Of a stretch of 64,000 nucleotides of DNA, positions 10,434 to 23,500 are shown in pieces. The notes beneath the pieces are model-generated. The model did no database searches, had not been told where the DNA came from, and was given only the letters and a program-made list of their open reading frames with translations. The stretch is from Petrosia ficiformis (lineage: Eukaryota; Porifera; Demospongiae; Haplosclerida; Petrosiidae): assembly GCA_947044365.1 (NCBI GenBank), contig OX345636.1, positions 4,422,001 through 4,486,000 of the forward strand. Reading direction: 5' to 3'. Positions within the stretch are counted from its first letter, which is position 1, and each line of letters opens with the position of its first letter. Both the position numbers and the translations under genes were made by a program.

Positions 10434-12466
10434 ATGGCAAGAAGGAGACTAAATGTTAAAGACTTTCTGGAAGGGTTTGATGATAGTAACTCAGACCAAG
10501 ACCTACATGACGTTGAGCCTAATTCCCCAAATCTCCCTGATTTGTCAGATGCTGAATCTGATATAGAAAGTCAGACTGTAAATGACCAGATGATGACCCC
10601 GAACTGCCCGAAGCCTACTGAACGTCATGCTGCTATTGCTACACCAAAGTACCCCGTGTCAAGAGTAAGTACATTCAGTCCTAAACTTAAGAAAAGAAAG
10701 AAGACTACTGCTTCATCAGTACAATCAAAAGTTAGAAAACTGGATAAGGAGAATGTTAATCCAATTGATGTTCTTGACCAGCTTGAAACAACAAATGCAT
10801 TACTAAAGACTGTAGTGAAACGTCTTGAAGACCAGGACAAAAAAATTTCAATACTGCAGGACAAAATGTGCCAGACAGGCTCAAGTAATTCAGGTACATG
10901 TACACCTAGAGCAAAAAGCCAGAAAGAAGTTCCATTGGAAATCCGAGTAAGCAGTAATAATTTTTGTGAGTACTAAAAAAAAAAAAAATTGTGGTTTGAA
11001 GTTTCTTGGTTTTAGAAACAACATTGTATTGTGTTTTGTGAAATTACAAGCTGACACAGGCATATTGAAATATGAAATTTTGGAGCTAAATATATAATTA
11101 TGGTTCATAAAAATTTGTACATATATGTAGAAAGAAACTAGGCGTGTATACAACAAGCTAAAGGATGAAGATGACGATTTTGAAGGCTGGAAAATTGAGC
11201 GTGGGTGAGTTTGCCAAGTTATTAAACTAAATTATAGTAACTTTTACATTATACTATAGATTTAATTTCAGATGTCGTGAAAATCAGTTAGTACTTGATA
11301 AGCTAATCAAAGAAGTTAAAGGCTTGAATCAAATGTTTACTACACAGCACATACGTGGTAAGAACATATATGTGTCAAAAATTCAATCATACATTATTCT
11401 ATAATTTAGATGCAGCGTACAGGTTCTATCGCAGTAAATGTGAAAAAGAATCAATTCATCGCCGTGGAATAGCAGCACAAAAACAGAAGCTGAAACGAAA
11501 ACATGAACGTCTTGTTAGGGTTAGCATTTTATGTGTATGCCTACACATGTACAGGACCCTGTGTCATGCATATTTGCACTGTACATGTATATAATTATGT
11601 TCAATTAATTATTGGTACCACTATTAAAGACTGCTAACATACATATATTCATGTATAGATACATATGTCACATGCACACAGCACACTATGGCTGAAACAA
11701 TGCTGCTTCTTGTTTGTGAACTAACATTGGAATATTAGCTGTCATAACTTGTTTCTAGTGACATTTAGTATTAGCTCATTTTGCTGTAAATAACTACATG
11801 GGTATCATTAAATGAGATGGCATGACCTTTATTGAGCATTTGCATGCTAATCAGTGCTCTTTGAATGTGAGAACCTTTTCAACCATGCCACCTTTCTCTA
11901 CTACATGTGTGTGACATTTTTGTCTAAAACATGGTACAACTAGCTATCGCTGTACCAATTACTCCACCTATGACTATAAATACTATAAATGTTTCTGTGC
12001 ATGTGCAAACACAACTGGTTATGCCAAAAATTCTACGAATATTTGGATAACACAAACAAATATCTGGATAAACAAATATCTGTTTCAGTGCTAACAACAC
12101 GTGTATCCAACACATTGTTAATTATAATTATTTATTCTGCAGAAGCTGACCGAAAGGAAATCCAGTTTAGAAAAAATGGAATTTTCTAGAGAAGGAGACA
12201 AAGTTCTGTGGGAGAAGATCATGATATTGGATTTGATAAGTAGTGAAGAAAGTGCAGTTGATGAGGAGGAGATGCTTGTTGTTCATCCATTACCTTGGAG
12301 ATCTTCTAAAGTTGATGCAATGTTTAACAGGCTTGACGAGTACACAAAGGACTGTAAGTCTCCCCAAGCTCTACGTCAAACAAAAAAACGTTGTGTAGGA
12401 AATTCTTCTACCAGGAACATTCCAGTTAATTCCCTACTTCCTAAGTGGGCAGTAAATGATAACTGA
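10434..12466 (+). CDS. Accessory protein of the CACTA module, five exons, function unknown
   Basis: Exons 10434-10946, 11131-11204, 11272-11357, 11410-11519 and 12143-12466 join in phase across GT-AG introns to ~368 codons. The ATG at 10434 lies in a good context (AAGATGG); one 18 bases upstream is also in frame. The N-terminal third is acidic and Ser-rich (SNSDQDLHD, SDAESDIES), followed by a basic stretch (KLKKRKK) that could be a nuclear signal. Next comes a coiled-coil-like segment (LETTNALLKTVVKRLEDQDK), then a long charged region, and a C-terminal block with LPWRSSKVD, RLDEYTKD, SPQALRQTKKR and LPKWAV. I do not recognise a named family; the C-terminal block resembles transposon-linked hypothetical proteins of invertebrates (recalled). 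Divergent pairing suggests a partner that binds element DNA or the transposase, much as plant CACTA elements encode a second DNA-binding protein; this is inference. Confidence 0.75.
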
Positions 12467-13120
12467 TCATGAACAGTTACTGATTTAAACATGTGATCCG
12501 AATTCTTTAGTGACAGGTGTTCATAATTATTGTCATTGAATTTATTTAGCAATTCATTTATTATTTCATTATTATTATTATTATCATAAATGGCAACTTC
12601 AAAGGACATATTGCATGACATATCAAATGTAAGTTGCAATTACTTGCATGCTGAAATATGATGTGTACTTCACAATTTACTGCACATGTCGGTGTACAGG
12701 GAATTTGCACTGCCTTGCAGCTGAAATTTTGCAGAAAATTTGTAAATTTCCTGCATAAGTGTTTCATAAGGACAGTTGCCCAACACATGACCTATACTAT
12801 ACATGATGTCACCAATACTGCTACAGAAAATTTAAATATCTGTCCAGTGTTAGTTTGTCAATTGTCATAGAGGAGGTTGTGGCTACATGCATGATGTTAC
12901 TATGACATAATGTGCACCAAGTATTGAAAGGTATAAAATTTAATTAAACTGTTAGATACAATTACATGTATTTTAGTATAAATCTTTGACATGGAATATG
13001 AGTAGACAGCACCCTAAAATCATAGTGCTTCAACTAATTACTTATAATTAGTACAAAGTAATTATGGCATTTATTTAGCATGTGTGTATCCATAACGATC
13101 TGAACAACCGACTAATTATT
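12467..13120. other. Intergenic downstream of accessory gene
   Basis: No gene recognised. It has ATT trinucleotide runs (~12558-12588) and a repeat fragment (GAGTAGACAGCACCCTAAAA, ~12992-13019) with relatives near 28995, 33130 and 43270. The right end of the CACTA unit should lie here or beyond, but no clear inverted terminus was found. Confidence 0.4.
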
Positions 13121-13419
13121 AAATCCTTGCAACTGTACTAACCACTAAATTAGTTATTTTAAATATTTTGAATTTGTAGTGATATATATATAGTTTAAAT
13201 AATCAGCATACTCACACATATATATCATTGTCTCGGATTAGTTGAAATCATCTGTATGTTTACAGGTTCAGCAAATTGAAAAAAATTGATTGTGCCATGT
13301 GCTTGCAGCAAAGGTGAAAATGTGCTGCATTGAGGTGAATTTTTGCCTAATAGAGATTATATATACTGTTGTGCATGCTTGGGCTGCTATTGGACATCAG
13401 AGGTATCATAGTTAATTAA

Positions 13420-14140
13420 CTCTCGCCCGCATAGGCAGAGCGGAGGGTTACAGTATCAGGTTTTCTGTCTGACCAAACTTTCTGGACAACTAACAACATT
13501 GAGACTTCAATCGAGCGACCAAAAGACTTGAAATTACACATGTAAAAGACAGGCTTTTTGTAAAGCAATTCGGTTATAAAGTTGTGACAATTTTTACAAA
13601 TCACGATTGCCGTTTCACCACTTTCAGAAGACTTCTGGTAGCAAAAGAGCACATGGAACACAAATAATCTTGTTTGAAAGCTATCTCTGTCGAATAACAG
13701 CTTGAAATGAAGTATATACAATTGAAGTAATGGCTTCTACAACTTTGAGCTGGCTCTAACAAGTTATAGGTCCACACAGTTTGTGGCTTCTTACATGATT
13801 GTAAGAAGCCACAAAACTGTTTTCCATATAATTATATACTATAAGGATAATAAAAACATTTTAAAAAAATGAAAGTATGTAGGGATATATCACTACCACA
13901 TTCAACACCACTTCTACATAATAACCGTAGATAGGTATTTATCTTTTTTTTTGCCTTTATTCTAGCTATATATATTTATGTAATATTGTTATGTAGAAGT
14001 GGTGTTTAATATGGAAGTGGTATTTAATTTGTTGCCAAAGCCATCTTTTTACTGTGCTTTTTTTGGTTTTGATATATATAAAAACGTTTTTAAAAATGAA
14101 AGAGTATGTAGGGATACATACTCTTTCATTTTTAAAAACG
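13420..14140. repeat. CTCTCGCCCGCATAGGC repeat and inverted AAGTGGTGTT/TTTTTAAAAACG motifs
   Basis: Repeat-derived non-coding sequence. It begins ACTCTCGCCCGCATAGGCAG and contains GTCTGTCTGACC, related to elements at 18795 and 46731. Further on, ACACCACTTCTACATAA (13906) is inverted at 13992 (TTATGTAGAAGTGGTGTTT) around AGGTATTTATC, a MITE-like hairpin; TTTTTAAAAATGAAAGAGTATGTAGGG pieces are also inverted across 14080-14145. Confidence 0.5.
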
Positions 14141-14333
14141 TTTTTATTATTCTTGTTTTGATTCTGTTTTTAATATTAATAACTCCGTAAATTGTTTATG
14201 ACTATTTTGTTTCATTCACAGCATTGATATTTGCTGCAGGAATTATGTCCAGAAGGAGACATTACTCAAAATTTACTGAAATATTACTTATTTAAATTAA
14301 TAATTACAATATGTAACTATAAATATTATAAGG

Positions 14334-14336
<3 letters not shown>

Positions 14337-14432
<96 letters not shown>

Positions 14433-14440
14433 CATTATTT
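14337..14440. repeat. (AT)n microsatellite
   Basis: About 100 bases of TA dinucleotides; the paralogous run in copy B is at 49719-49783 and shorter. Confidence 0.95.
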
Positions 14441-15164
14441 ATATGTATAATATTATATATCACAGCTAGTACACTGATGATATCAGTAATATATTGATTA
14501 ATCAACTTAATAAAAAATAATTATTATATATAATGAATTAGTGGCTTAACTATGACAAAATAATGAAAATTTTTTATCTGACTGTGATCAGCTAACACAT
14601 CAGTACAGAAGCACATTCAGTAATACTTTTTGTGCACGACAGTTCAGTATCATATGGGTTTGCATACTTTGCTTACATATTCTATTTGTGGAAGTGTTGC
14701 TGTAATCTTAGTGTGTATTCTACGTATATTGGCTATGTAAATATATAATACATTATACAACTTAACTGTTTTGTAGAACATCTGATATCCATATCAATCT
14801 TAAAATTAATGGATGGTTTATTACAAATGGCGTCCTATTGTAGCGTTAGTGGGTGAAAGTATTCGTTGTCTAGGTCTATATATAGGAATTATACACTCTT
14901 GGTAGGACTTCGAGTGTAAGTTGTCGCACATATATAATATAATCTCAGCTAGTACAATAATTGTAATAATTATTATTAATATTATTATTAAAAATTAGTA
15001 TAATATAAATAATAATGATATACAATATAATATTAGTGTTATAGTGTAAAAATAATAATAATAATATTAATAATAATAGTAATGTAATATTTGAATACTA
15101 TTAAGTGAGGTGTATCTGCCCCTCACTAACAGCAAGGACAAGTGAGTCAGTATTGAGTCAGTCG

Positions 15165-15360
15165 AAGTTCTGCTTTTAGCAGGCTGGAGGTGAAGCTGTG
15201 TGTCATACATGCAATGCGACAATTATTTCAAGATGATACAAGTGAAGCAGTTATACTTGTTGATGCCACCAACGCATTTAACAGTTTAAATCGAGAAGCT
15301 GCTCTACACAACATTAAATATTTCCCTGGCAACAGTTCTAATCAACACATACAGTTAATA
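15165..15360 (+). pseudogene. Retroelement reverse-transcriptase fragment, copy A
   Basis: Frames spell [20 protein letters not shown] then [15 protein letters not shown], matching a conserved block of an animal retroelement RT that I recall as VDA(S/T)NAFNSLNR. The catalytic region downstream is missing and the frame shifts before IHAM. Related pieces are at 45412-45600 (minus) and 51318-51530 (plus). Confidence 0.65.
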
Positions 15361-15794
15361 CAATAATTATTATTACAGTAAAATATTGTCTGCAAATATT
15401 TTCTTGTTATTACTGAATTGTTTTTGTTTCACAAATCGCAATAATTGTGGCGAAGGTACTGCACTGTGAGTGCATTCATTGTAGATTTATTTTCTGCTTC
15501 ATTAGAAGATGCCCACCTCAAACAATATAATTCGCATAGCTGTATAAATGCTAGTTACATATTTATTTGTAACGGGATATGAATGCACTATTTTTTTCAA
15601 AATATGAAATTCATTAAAAAGAAAATTCTTCCAATTTGTTTACATTAATAATAATATTTGGAGGGAAAAAGTTAAAACTGAAACTACAATTTACAACTAT
15701 AGTATATAGCATATGTGATTATAAAAGAAATTTAAAAAATTAATACATCATGCAGAATGCACATACATTAAAAGCATTCATGCACACATTTCAG

Positions 15795-16402
15795 TTAAAA
15801 AACAAGGGTTAGGTCAAGGCAACGATGAGAGTCACCTTTACGATTACCATCAATCCAGTGGTTGACATGAAAGTCACTTGTTGCCAGCTCATAATCATTG
15901 CCACTTTTGATGAATGTGACAATTGTCTCAATATTCCAACCATCATCACCATTCTCCATTATAGCAATTGATCTGATATCATATTTCATGACACAATAAT
16001 CTAGAAGAAAGTCATCTTTAAAACTTATCTTCCACAGGTCTCCCTTGTGCTTCTAGTAATCTTGTTCTGGGAGGTTTGGAAGAAGACTAAGTTTGGTAAC
16101 TCCATCAGCTAGTCCGATTGTCACAGCATGACTAACATCAGTGCCTGCATAATCAAGGCCTGAGGTGAACCCTATTATGTAGAATGAGTCCAGACATGCT
16201 CCTGTACAAGAAAACAAATTTTGAACCAGATTATGCAGACATGTTACAGCATATAATAATTAAAATTATCAATTATGTATACTTACTAGGAGCAATACAA
16301 TTTTTTTGTTCACCATTGTCTAGTGAATCAATGACTGGAACAGCTTTAATGATACTGGACAGAGACAAGAGTCCTAATATAACAAGTATGTATGCTTGTC
16401 AT
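15795..16402 (-). pseudogene. PLAT-like secreted protein, copy A (frameshifted signal peptide)
   Basis: Two exons: 16402-16287 and 16201-15795. Exon 2 encodes the PLAT-like body (AGTDVSHAVTIGLADG, then DIRSIAIMENGDDGWNIETI, then VNHWIDGN). Compared with the copies at 44397 and 52573, exon 1 has a 2-base deletion right after MTSI, which shifts the signal peptide out of frame. The in-frame TAG shared by all three paralogs is at 16055-16053. The donor GTAAGT and acceptor TTGTACAG are intact. Confidence 0.65.
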
Positions 16403-18333
16403 ATTGTGATTATTCAGAAAATAATGACCAGCCTTTTTGAGTGTGAATATATCTAATGTTTGGAATAGAAATTAATATGATAATTATGAAAATGATGATA
16501 CTTATTGCATGTAGAGTACCACTGCAAAAACTATGGTTATAATACAAAACATCTGTACATTGAGAGTAGTTATCACACAAAAATAATAATACACATATAC
16601 TTACTCTGAAAACTTTAGAGCAACTGGTATCAAATGTGATAAAACATGGGTTTTTATACACGCTCACCGCTCCCCCAAGTCGGCGAAGGTTAATTAATTG
16701 GATATACGTATCTGGGAAGGAGAAATAATGCGGAAAATTACATAATTATGTACTTGTTGCATTTTGGTTTTAATCACATTACTGGGACATGTATCAGCAG
16801 GGTCCATAAATATGCAGGATCAAAGACAGATAGGGAAATGAGTATTTTATACTTTGTGCACATAATGTCATAGTAGCATTATGCATGTAGATTATATAGC
16901 GGATTTAGATTTAGATTATAAAAAGTTATTATACTGTATGTAATTATGTATTCCTTCAATCTATAAAGCAACATTGTACATATATTATAACAATATTAAC
17001 AATACTTACAATTATATGTGTTAACTGCAAATTCCTTCGTTCCATGAAATTCACTACAAAAACAAAATTGTTAAAATAACTACTCTACTGTCTAACTCAT
17101 ATTCCATAACTACCAACAATTTATTTTATTTACAACTTACGTGTATTTTGAAAGTAACTGTAAATTCCTTCATTCTATAAACTGAATATTAGATCATGTG
17201 TAATTTGACAGGGACATTCAACCCATGTAAAGTAATAATATTGACACATTGTATATTATATGTATCAGAGAGTACGGAAATAAATGACTGTCCATACATT
17301 TCAATTGCAAGCGATGAGCTGAAATTATAGAGACAAGTCTTAATACACACATACCTGTTGATATCTAGTGTTTTTATGACTAACAATACCTTTTAGATGC
17401 CTAGAGATCATCGAGTAGCAAAACTGGCAAAAGCATCATATTCACTATTATTATATTATTCACTATTATTCACTATTATTCTTCGTTTTCATAAAAAAAT
17501 AGATTTTTACTTTTCTGGAGCTATAAAAGTAGTTTTAGCACAAATACAAATTTGTTTTAAGTTAAATTCATCGGAGAAACTTCATACTGTTCTGTTTCTT
17601 GACCTAGACAACGAATACTTTCAGCCACTAACAGCAACATACTTACGATAGGACGCCATTTGTGATAAAACACCCCTATAAAACACACCATTAATTTTAA
17701 GTTAAGATGGATATTGATATCAGATGACATTCTACAAAACAGATAAATTGTGTAAAGTATTATACGTATTTACTTAGCCAATATACGTAGAATAAATACT
17801 AAGTTTATAGTAACACTTCCACAAATAGAACATATATGTAAGCAAAATTTGTAAAGCCAGATGATACTGAACTGAATGTGCTTCTGTACTGATTTGATAG
17901 TTGATCCCAGTCAGATAAGGAATTGCATGCATGACAATATATTATGCCACTAACTCATTGTATACAAATTATTTTTTTATTAAGTTGATTAATCAGTATA
18001 TTACTGATATCATCAGTGTACTAGATATATGATATATTTATATATATATCAATGCTGTAAGTGAAACAGAATATATAGTCATCACGTTTTTGATCAAGAT
18101 TTTACCAACAAATTATTATACCGAGTCATTTATAAATAGAATCAAAACAAGAATAATATAGAAACATGTTCAAAAATGAAAGAGGATGTAGGAATTTTAA
18201 TAATGAATAATTATAACATTGCAGTAAATTTTGAGTACTGTCTCCTTCTGGACACCATTTCTGCAGAAAATATTAATACTGCAAATGAAACAGAATAGTC
18301 ATCACGTATTTGATCAACAATTTACCAAGTTAT
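16403..18333. other. Repeat-derived flank of PLAT-like copy A
   Basis: Contains the upstream region of the PLAT-like gene, including its TATAAAA (minus strand, ~16650), then sequence shared with 42700-43490 and 52840-54600 (TAGCGGATTTAGATTTAGATT, GTTGATATCTAGTGTTTTTA). The 85-codon frame at 16410-16667 overlaps promoter and 5'UTR and is not considered a gene. Nothing else is recognised. Confidence 0.5.
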
Positions 18334-18660
18334 TTAACCCTTAGAGGACTGAGCTTGTTTTTCAAAATTCTTCCCATTGCCAAAACTGGGGCCTCTATTT
18401 TGGCCACCGTTCACTTTCTCTACCCCAAACTTGGCTCCTTTTCCGACATTGGAGTACTACTTCTACCAACTTGCTTACTGGGACTCGAAAGTCCCCAAGC
18501 GCTTCATAGGATTAAATCAAATACAGTGCTCTCCCTCTTTTGACTGGAACTGGGGCAAACAAAATGACTCCGCTGCTTGTTGGCACTACACCACACGTGG
18601 GCGGGGTCACTGAAACCACAAATTGCGTGGGCGGAAGCCTCTGTTAATATAGAAAAGTTG
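18334..18660. repeat. TTAA MITE fragment, copy A
   Basis: Begins TTAACCCTTAGAGGACTGAG like the complete element at 24513-25118, but loses its right end in GGGCGGGGTCACTGAAACC. The same truncation is present at 55099, so it predates the segmental duplication. Confidence 0.7.
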
Positions 18661-18794
18661 TGTATTTGCATATTATTATTATTGGATTGGATCTGAAACA
18701 TGTTGCATGAGGAATAGATGAATCTGCACACATGAAGTGTTCATGCATAAGAGTTACAAATCTGCTTACATCAAACTGTTATCACAATCATTTT

Positions 18795-19345
18795 TAACCC
18801 AAGCGTGTAAGCGGAGGGTAGTAGTTGGTTCGTGTGTGTGTGTGTCTGTCTGTGTGTTACCACGTAATCTTTGCAAATACCTGATGATACTAATTTGTTG
18901 ACACATGGTTGAAGACGCTATATATCCATAATGCCGACATTTAAAGGATTTGTTCTGAACTCTTCTTGTTGCAGAGAAACAGCCGTGTAAATTCTCGTCG
19001 ATCTGTCGCCATCTTGAAATTTTGTCCTTTTTCTGATGTCAGCAGAAAACACTGAACCACTAACTTTTGTCTCTTTGGAGCTTTGTCTATTGTCCTATCG
19101 AGTGTTTATACAGCTATTTGTGAAGTTTTGTCCAGAAATTCGCTAGTTCTGAAGAGATCTGATGGCCATGCTATCCCCATAATTTGCATATTCATGATGT
19201 ACTACTGACTTCTTAGTGTTGATACAAATGGTGTGTTCCTGGCTGTTGCAATATGTTACTTAGGCAAAGTTGTTCTAAAGCCATGCTGTTTAGCAGTAGC
19301 TAGCGAGGGTTCTACATTTTAGTGCATTCATTATAATAATTATTT
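18795..19345. repeat. GCGGAGGGT/GCGAGGGT-ended repeat, copy A
   Basis: Starts AACCCAAGCGTGTAAGCGGA with a GT-rich GTGTGTCTGTCTGTGTG stretch and ends near GCTAGCGAGGGTTCTACATT. Architecture resembles 46731-47365. The paralog is at 55560-56100. Non-coding. Confidence 0.5.
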
Positions 19346-19523
19346 GTAATAACTGTAGTTGTTATGGAAACACAATAAACCTAATTATTATACCTTAGTA
19401 AAAAAAATAATATTATTCAACTTTGTGACACACATTTAATCCACAATTTAATTAGTAGTGAACTTACAAAAAGGTGAAAATATTATAGCAACATCCTCTT
19501 AAAAGAATTGAGGCACACAAAAT

Positions 19524-20110
19524 TACTAACTAACAATAACAACATACTATTGTTCTTCTATATAAAATATGAATAAGGGACTCATGTTCATTAGTAAAGC
19601 AATCATTTTGAGGCTCTTGAATGCTATTCTGTTGTATAGTGAATTTCTCTTTATACTTACTGAAGAGCATTTTAGATAACCACTTGACAAGAGAAAACAG
19701 TCCAGTACGAACTGTTATTATACCAATCGCTTCAACACATTTGAAGCATAATGGAATCACAATGCAACTAATAGATAAATAGGTTTTCCTTTCATTTGAG
19801 GTATGTCTTGATTCTGATCCGATAACAAAGATCAAGAAGAAGACATGTGTCATACATATTTTAGCTATTTCTTCTTATAAGGCTGAACTAGACAATGAGC
19901 TAATGTTACTGCTAAAATTACAGTTTGAAAAACAATATACATGTACAATGCTCCTTGTATTGTTATCCATGTGTCCACATAAACAGCATGTAACTCATCA
20001 ATATACAGTATATACTTACCTAACATTGTATACTTACATTTCCATTCACAAGTGTAATTTGTTTGGCTTGTTTGGATATTTATAGAATGGCTTGTTTGTT
20101 TAAAAGTCAA
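19524..20110 (-). pseudogene. C-terminal relic of a second multi-pass membrane protein, copy A
   Basis: The minus strand encodes a hydrophobic segment ALYMYIVFQTVILAVTLAHC followed by LVQPYKKK, then after a one-base slip MTHVFFLIFVIGSESR and a second hydrophobic stretch. The order (membrane helix, (Q/K)P(Y/F)K, helix) mirrors the end of the neighbouring protein at 20505-23774 (VIPMALLQTYIKPFRNN). It therefore looks like the tail of a tandem paralog lying downstream on the same strand. The frameshift at ~19868 and lack of the rest mark it as a relic. The same relic is in copy B at 56294-56880. Confidence 0.6.
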
Positions 20111-20504
20111 GATTTAGTTAAGGACACCTTTTGTCTACAAATCATGTTGTATAATCAAGAATGCTCTCAAAATGGAGTAATCAAAACATATTTTAGTTAG
20201 GTAGACCTTTTAATGGATTTTAATGAAAATTAGACAGTTTCTAGGTTTTGATTCTGAATAAGCAGACTATGTTCCAGAACCCTCTCAAATAAAAAAAATA
20301 CACAAAAAATTATCATTGAGCAACAATTATTATAAGCCACAATTGACATAATATCCAAAAATTATAACTAAGCTACAAGGCATAATATTAAGCTACAGAA
20401 AAATCATTATTAATACAAAATTAATTTAAATCATTATTTGGTACAATACTATGCTACAGTTTTGAGGTTGATATCTCAAACACAACTTCTAGAAAAATGT
20501 AAAC

Positions 20505-23500
20505 TCAGTCAGCAAGTATTAGTAAAGCTTGTCTCATTTCATCATACTCCTCTTTATCTTCTTCCGGTATATGTCTCTCTGTAGAGTGACGTGTTTCTCT
20601 TAGACTGTCATCACAAAACTGAGTATTACATTTCTTGATTTTAAACTTACCCAAACATTTTGATGATATATTAATCCCCAGTATACCAAATACCACTGCT
20701 GTCAGTGATGCAGTAATATATGATAGAGTTTGTGATGTACGATTCCTTACTGGTACACATAATGCAGCAACACTAATCTGTACTATAATCATAAAGAGAC
20801 AAAATGAATCCGGTCTGCTTAAACCATTGTTCCTGAAAGGTTTAATGTAGGTTTGTAAGAGAGCCATGGGAATCACAGCTATCACTTGAAGAAACAGCAT
20901 TAAAGTAACATCAACCCCTCTCAGCCCTGTGAACACAATATATATGTACACAACAACTAATACTCTCACACCAAACCAATATCCAAGTGTATGTTTATAT
21001 GGTCCATGAAATGATTCTATGAAGGATCGAAAGTGATGTAAGCGTTTCCATCTCCAGAAATAGTTCCCAAAAGTGACAATTAGTATATATGGAAGAACAA
21101 ATAAGAATAGTGTCACTATAGCAATGGAGAAAAGTATAACGTGTTCCTTATCTTGTAAGTAGACAACACTATCATCTCCATACCACACTGTGATAATGGT
21201 ATCATTTTCCGTTTTAACACGTGCAAATATTAGTATATCAATACTAGTGATGAGCAGTTTTGAAAACGAAAGATGGATGAGTGTGGCCAACACTTGTACT
21301 GATGATGCTGCTGTCTGATTGGAGATACGAATGGAGTACCGGCTTAAAACAATAAACACAATTACGATGGTCCATATGTAAACTGGAAATATAAACTGTA
21401 GTCCTGTCTTTATTGCTGTTGTCATTCCATCATAAAAGCACAAGGGAAATCCAAGGTTAAGATTCATGAGTGATACAAAGATTCTCATTCCTGATATAAA
21501 CACATTATCATCATCAAGATAGTCAATAGTAGAAACAGCAATAATATTATTTGTAAGTATAATACTAGCAAGTGGTCCTTCTGATAATGTGAGTCTAAAG
21601 AAGAGTAAAACAGTCACAAGTATCACTCCAATGGCAGCATAACATACTAAGGTGAGAAACCATAGGTTAGAACAATATCTGCACTCAGTAGTACCAAATA
21701 TAATGCTAAGTGTATTTATACATTGTCCACAAAGAACTCCAGTTTTACCATCAATACATATAGAATGATCTATATTTGATACATTAATTGCCATTGTAGT
21801 TGATCTACAGTTATCAGATGGACATATGTTAGTAAATCCGAGTGTGGAATTGTTTATTCTACCAAGCCATGATCCAAATGGTCGAGTAATAAGCAATGTA
21901 CTTCTGTTACACTCAGCATTTGCAATTACTTTAGTAATGAAATGATCGCATTCACAAATTCCATTGTTAGATAATTGGAATCCAATTGGACAAGGGTATA
22001 CATTAATATGAGCTGACAAGCTTGGTTCATTTCCTAGTACAGACAATTGCAAATACCCATGCTTTGGTTGGTTTGATTTACTGTGTATATTGTACGTAAC
22101 CTTTCTACATCTAAGTCCAGAAAGTGATATTAAGTTTTGACTTTCCTTCAAAGTTAACACATCTTGCGATAAATGAGGACCATAATAGTGGTAGGGAGTA
22201 ATTGAAGCACTAACAGGTGAGTATACCATTAGCCCATAGCATCTACTGCTACTATACTGAGTGGGATAGACTTACCAGGGTATGTGTCAATGGCTGGAAA
22301 TGGTGTTGTATAATGTAGTTGAAGTTTATCATCACTTACATTTGATTCGTTACAGTAGCATATTTTTACAGGTGCTGAAGATATATGTTGTAAACCATTA
22401 TCTGTTGGTAGAGGCTCAAATGTGGCATTTAACAATACACTGATATCAAGATCAGTAGAGTAATACTGGGTACAGTTGTATATTAATGTAGCATAAATAC
22501 TATTTCCAGCTAACCAGCTTTGTTGTTAATAAAGGTCGTCATCATAATATCTAAATCATCAAAGTTTGATGTGTTTTCACCTACTGTATAACCCATATAT
22601 TGTCTCCAGGTACTGGATCATTTACAGGATATATTGCAGTACCGTAAAATAATGCTTTGTTGTTGAGAAATGTTGCATGTAGTGGAGGAATTAAGTATAG
22701 ATATGATGAATAATAAAGAGATATAGCTGCTCCATTAGTACCTCTATTATTTGTGAAGGTAATTCTTCCTTGTATAAACAGGTTAGTCTTGTAAACTGTC
22801 AGGACTGCATTCTCACTTTCATGAAAGTAACTTTCTCCACATATATGGTAACGTTTTTGCAATTGACAAATGTCATTACTGCAACTTGAGAAGATTTGGC
22901 AATATATTTACTGGTTAGTATCATCTCACAGCTTTCCAAAATAATAGAATGGTTAGCTTTAGGGGATCATACAATTGCATACATTGCTGGTTGAAATACA
23001 TCATTGAAGCGCCTTATAAAATTCACTTTCTTTAACAAAAATTGCTTGAAATTGTTTCTACAGCTTTCATGAATGTCTACGTAAAATGAACCACTATACT
23101 GTAGTTTTGATATACGATCACCTACTAATTCTTTAATGTCCTCAGTATCCAAATAAATTGGATGATAGTCTAATGTACCACTGCTACATTTACCACAAAT
23201 AAAGCTATGAATGGCAATACCAGATCCTCCAATTTGATTTGTATTAGCAAGTAAGCTTCCTTTGTTTAAATTAATGTTTATTAAAGCAGCATGGGATTTT
23301 TCCATACCATTAACAAAGAGAATTAACATTCCTCCAGCTACTGTTCCACCGTTTAAATCACCTATTGTGCTTTGTGTTGTAGTAACATTAGCAATATAAT
23401 CTGTCTGTGTAAAAATAACAGTCAATCCAGCATCTCCTACAACAGGTAAATGACAAGCATCTTATTTTCCAAGACTTGAAATTGCAGGAGTATTAGGAAT

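Noticed and set aside
14231..14497. Plus-strand frame of 88 codons
   Set aside because: It is mostly (AT)n translation.
20635..20850. Plus-strand 71-codon frame, repeated at 57410
   Set aside because: Antisense shadow of the membrane-protein C-terminus.
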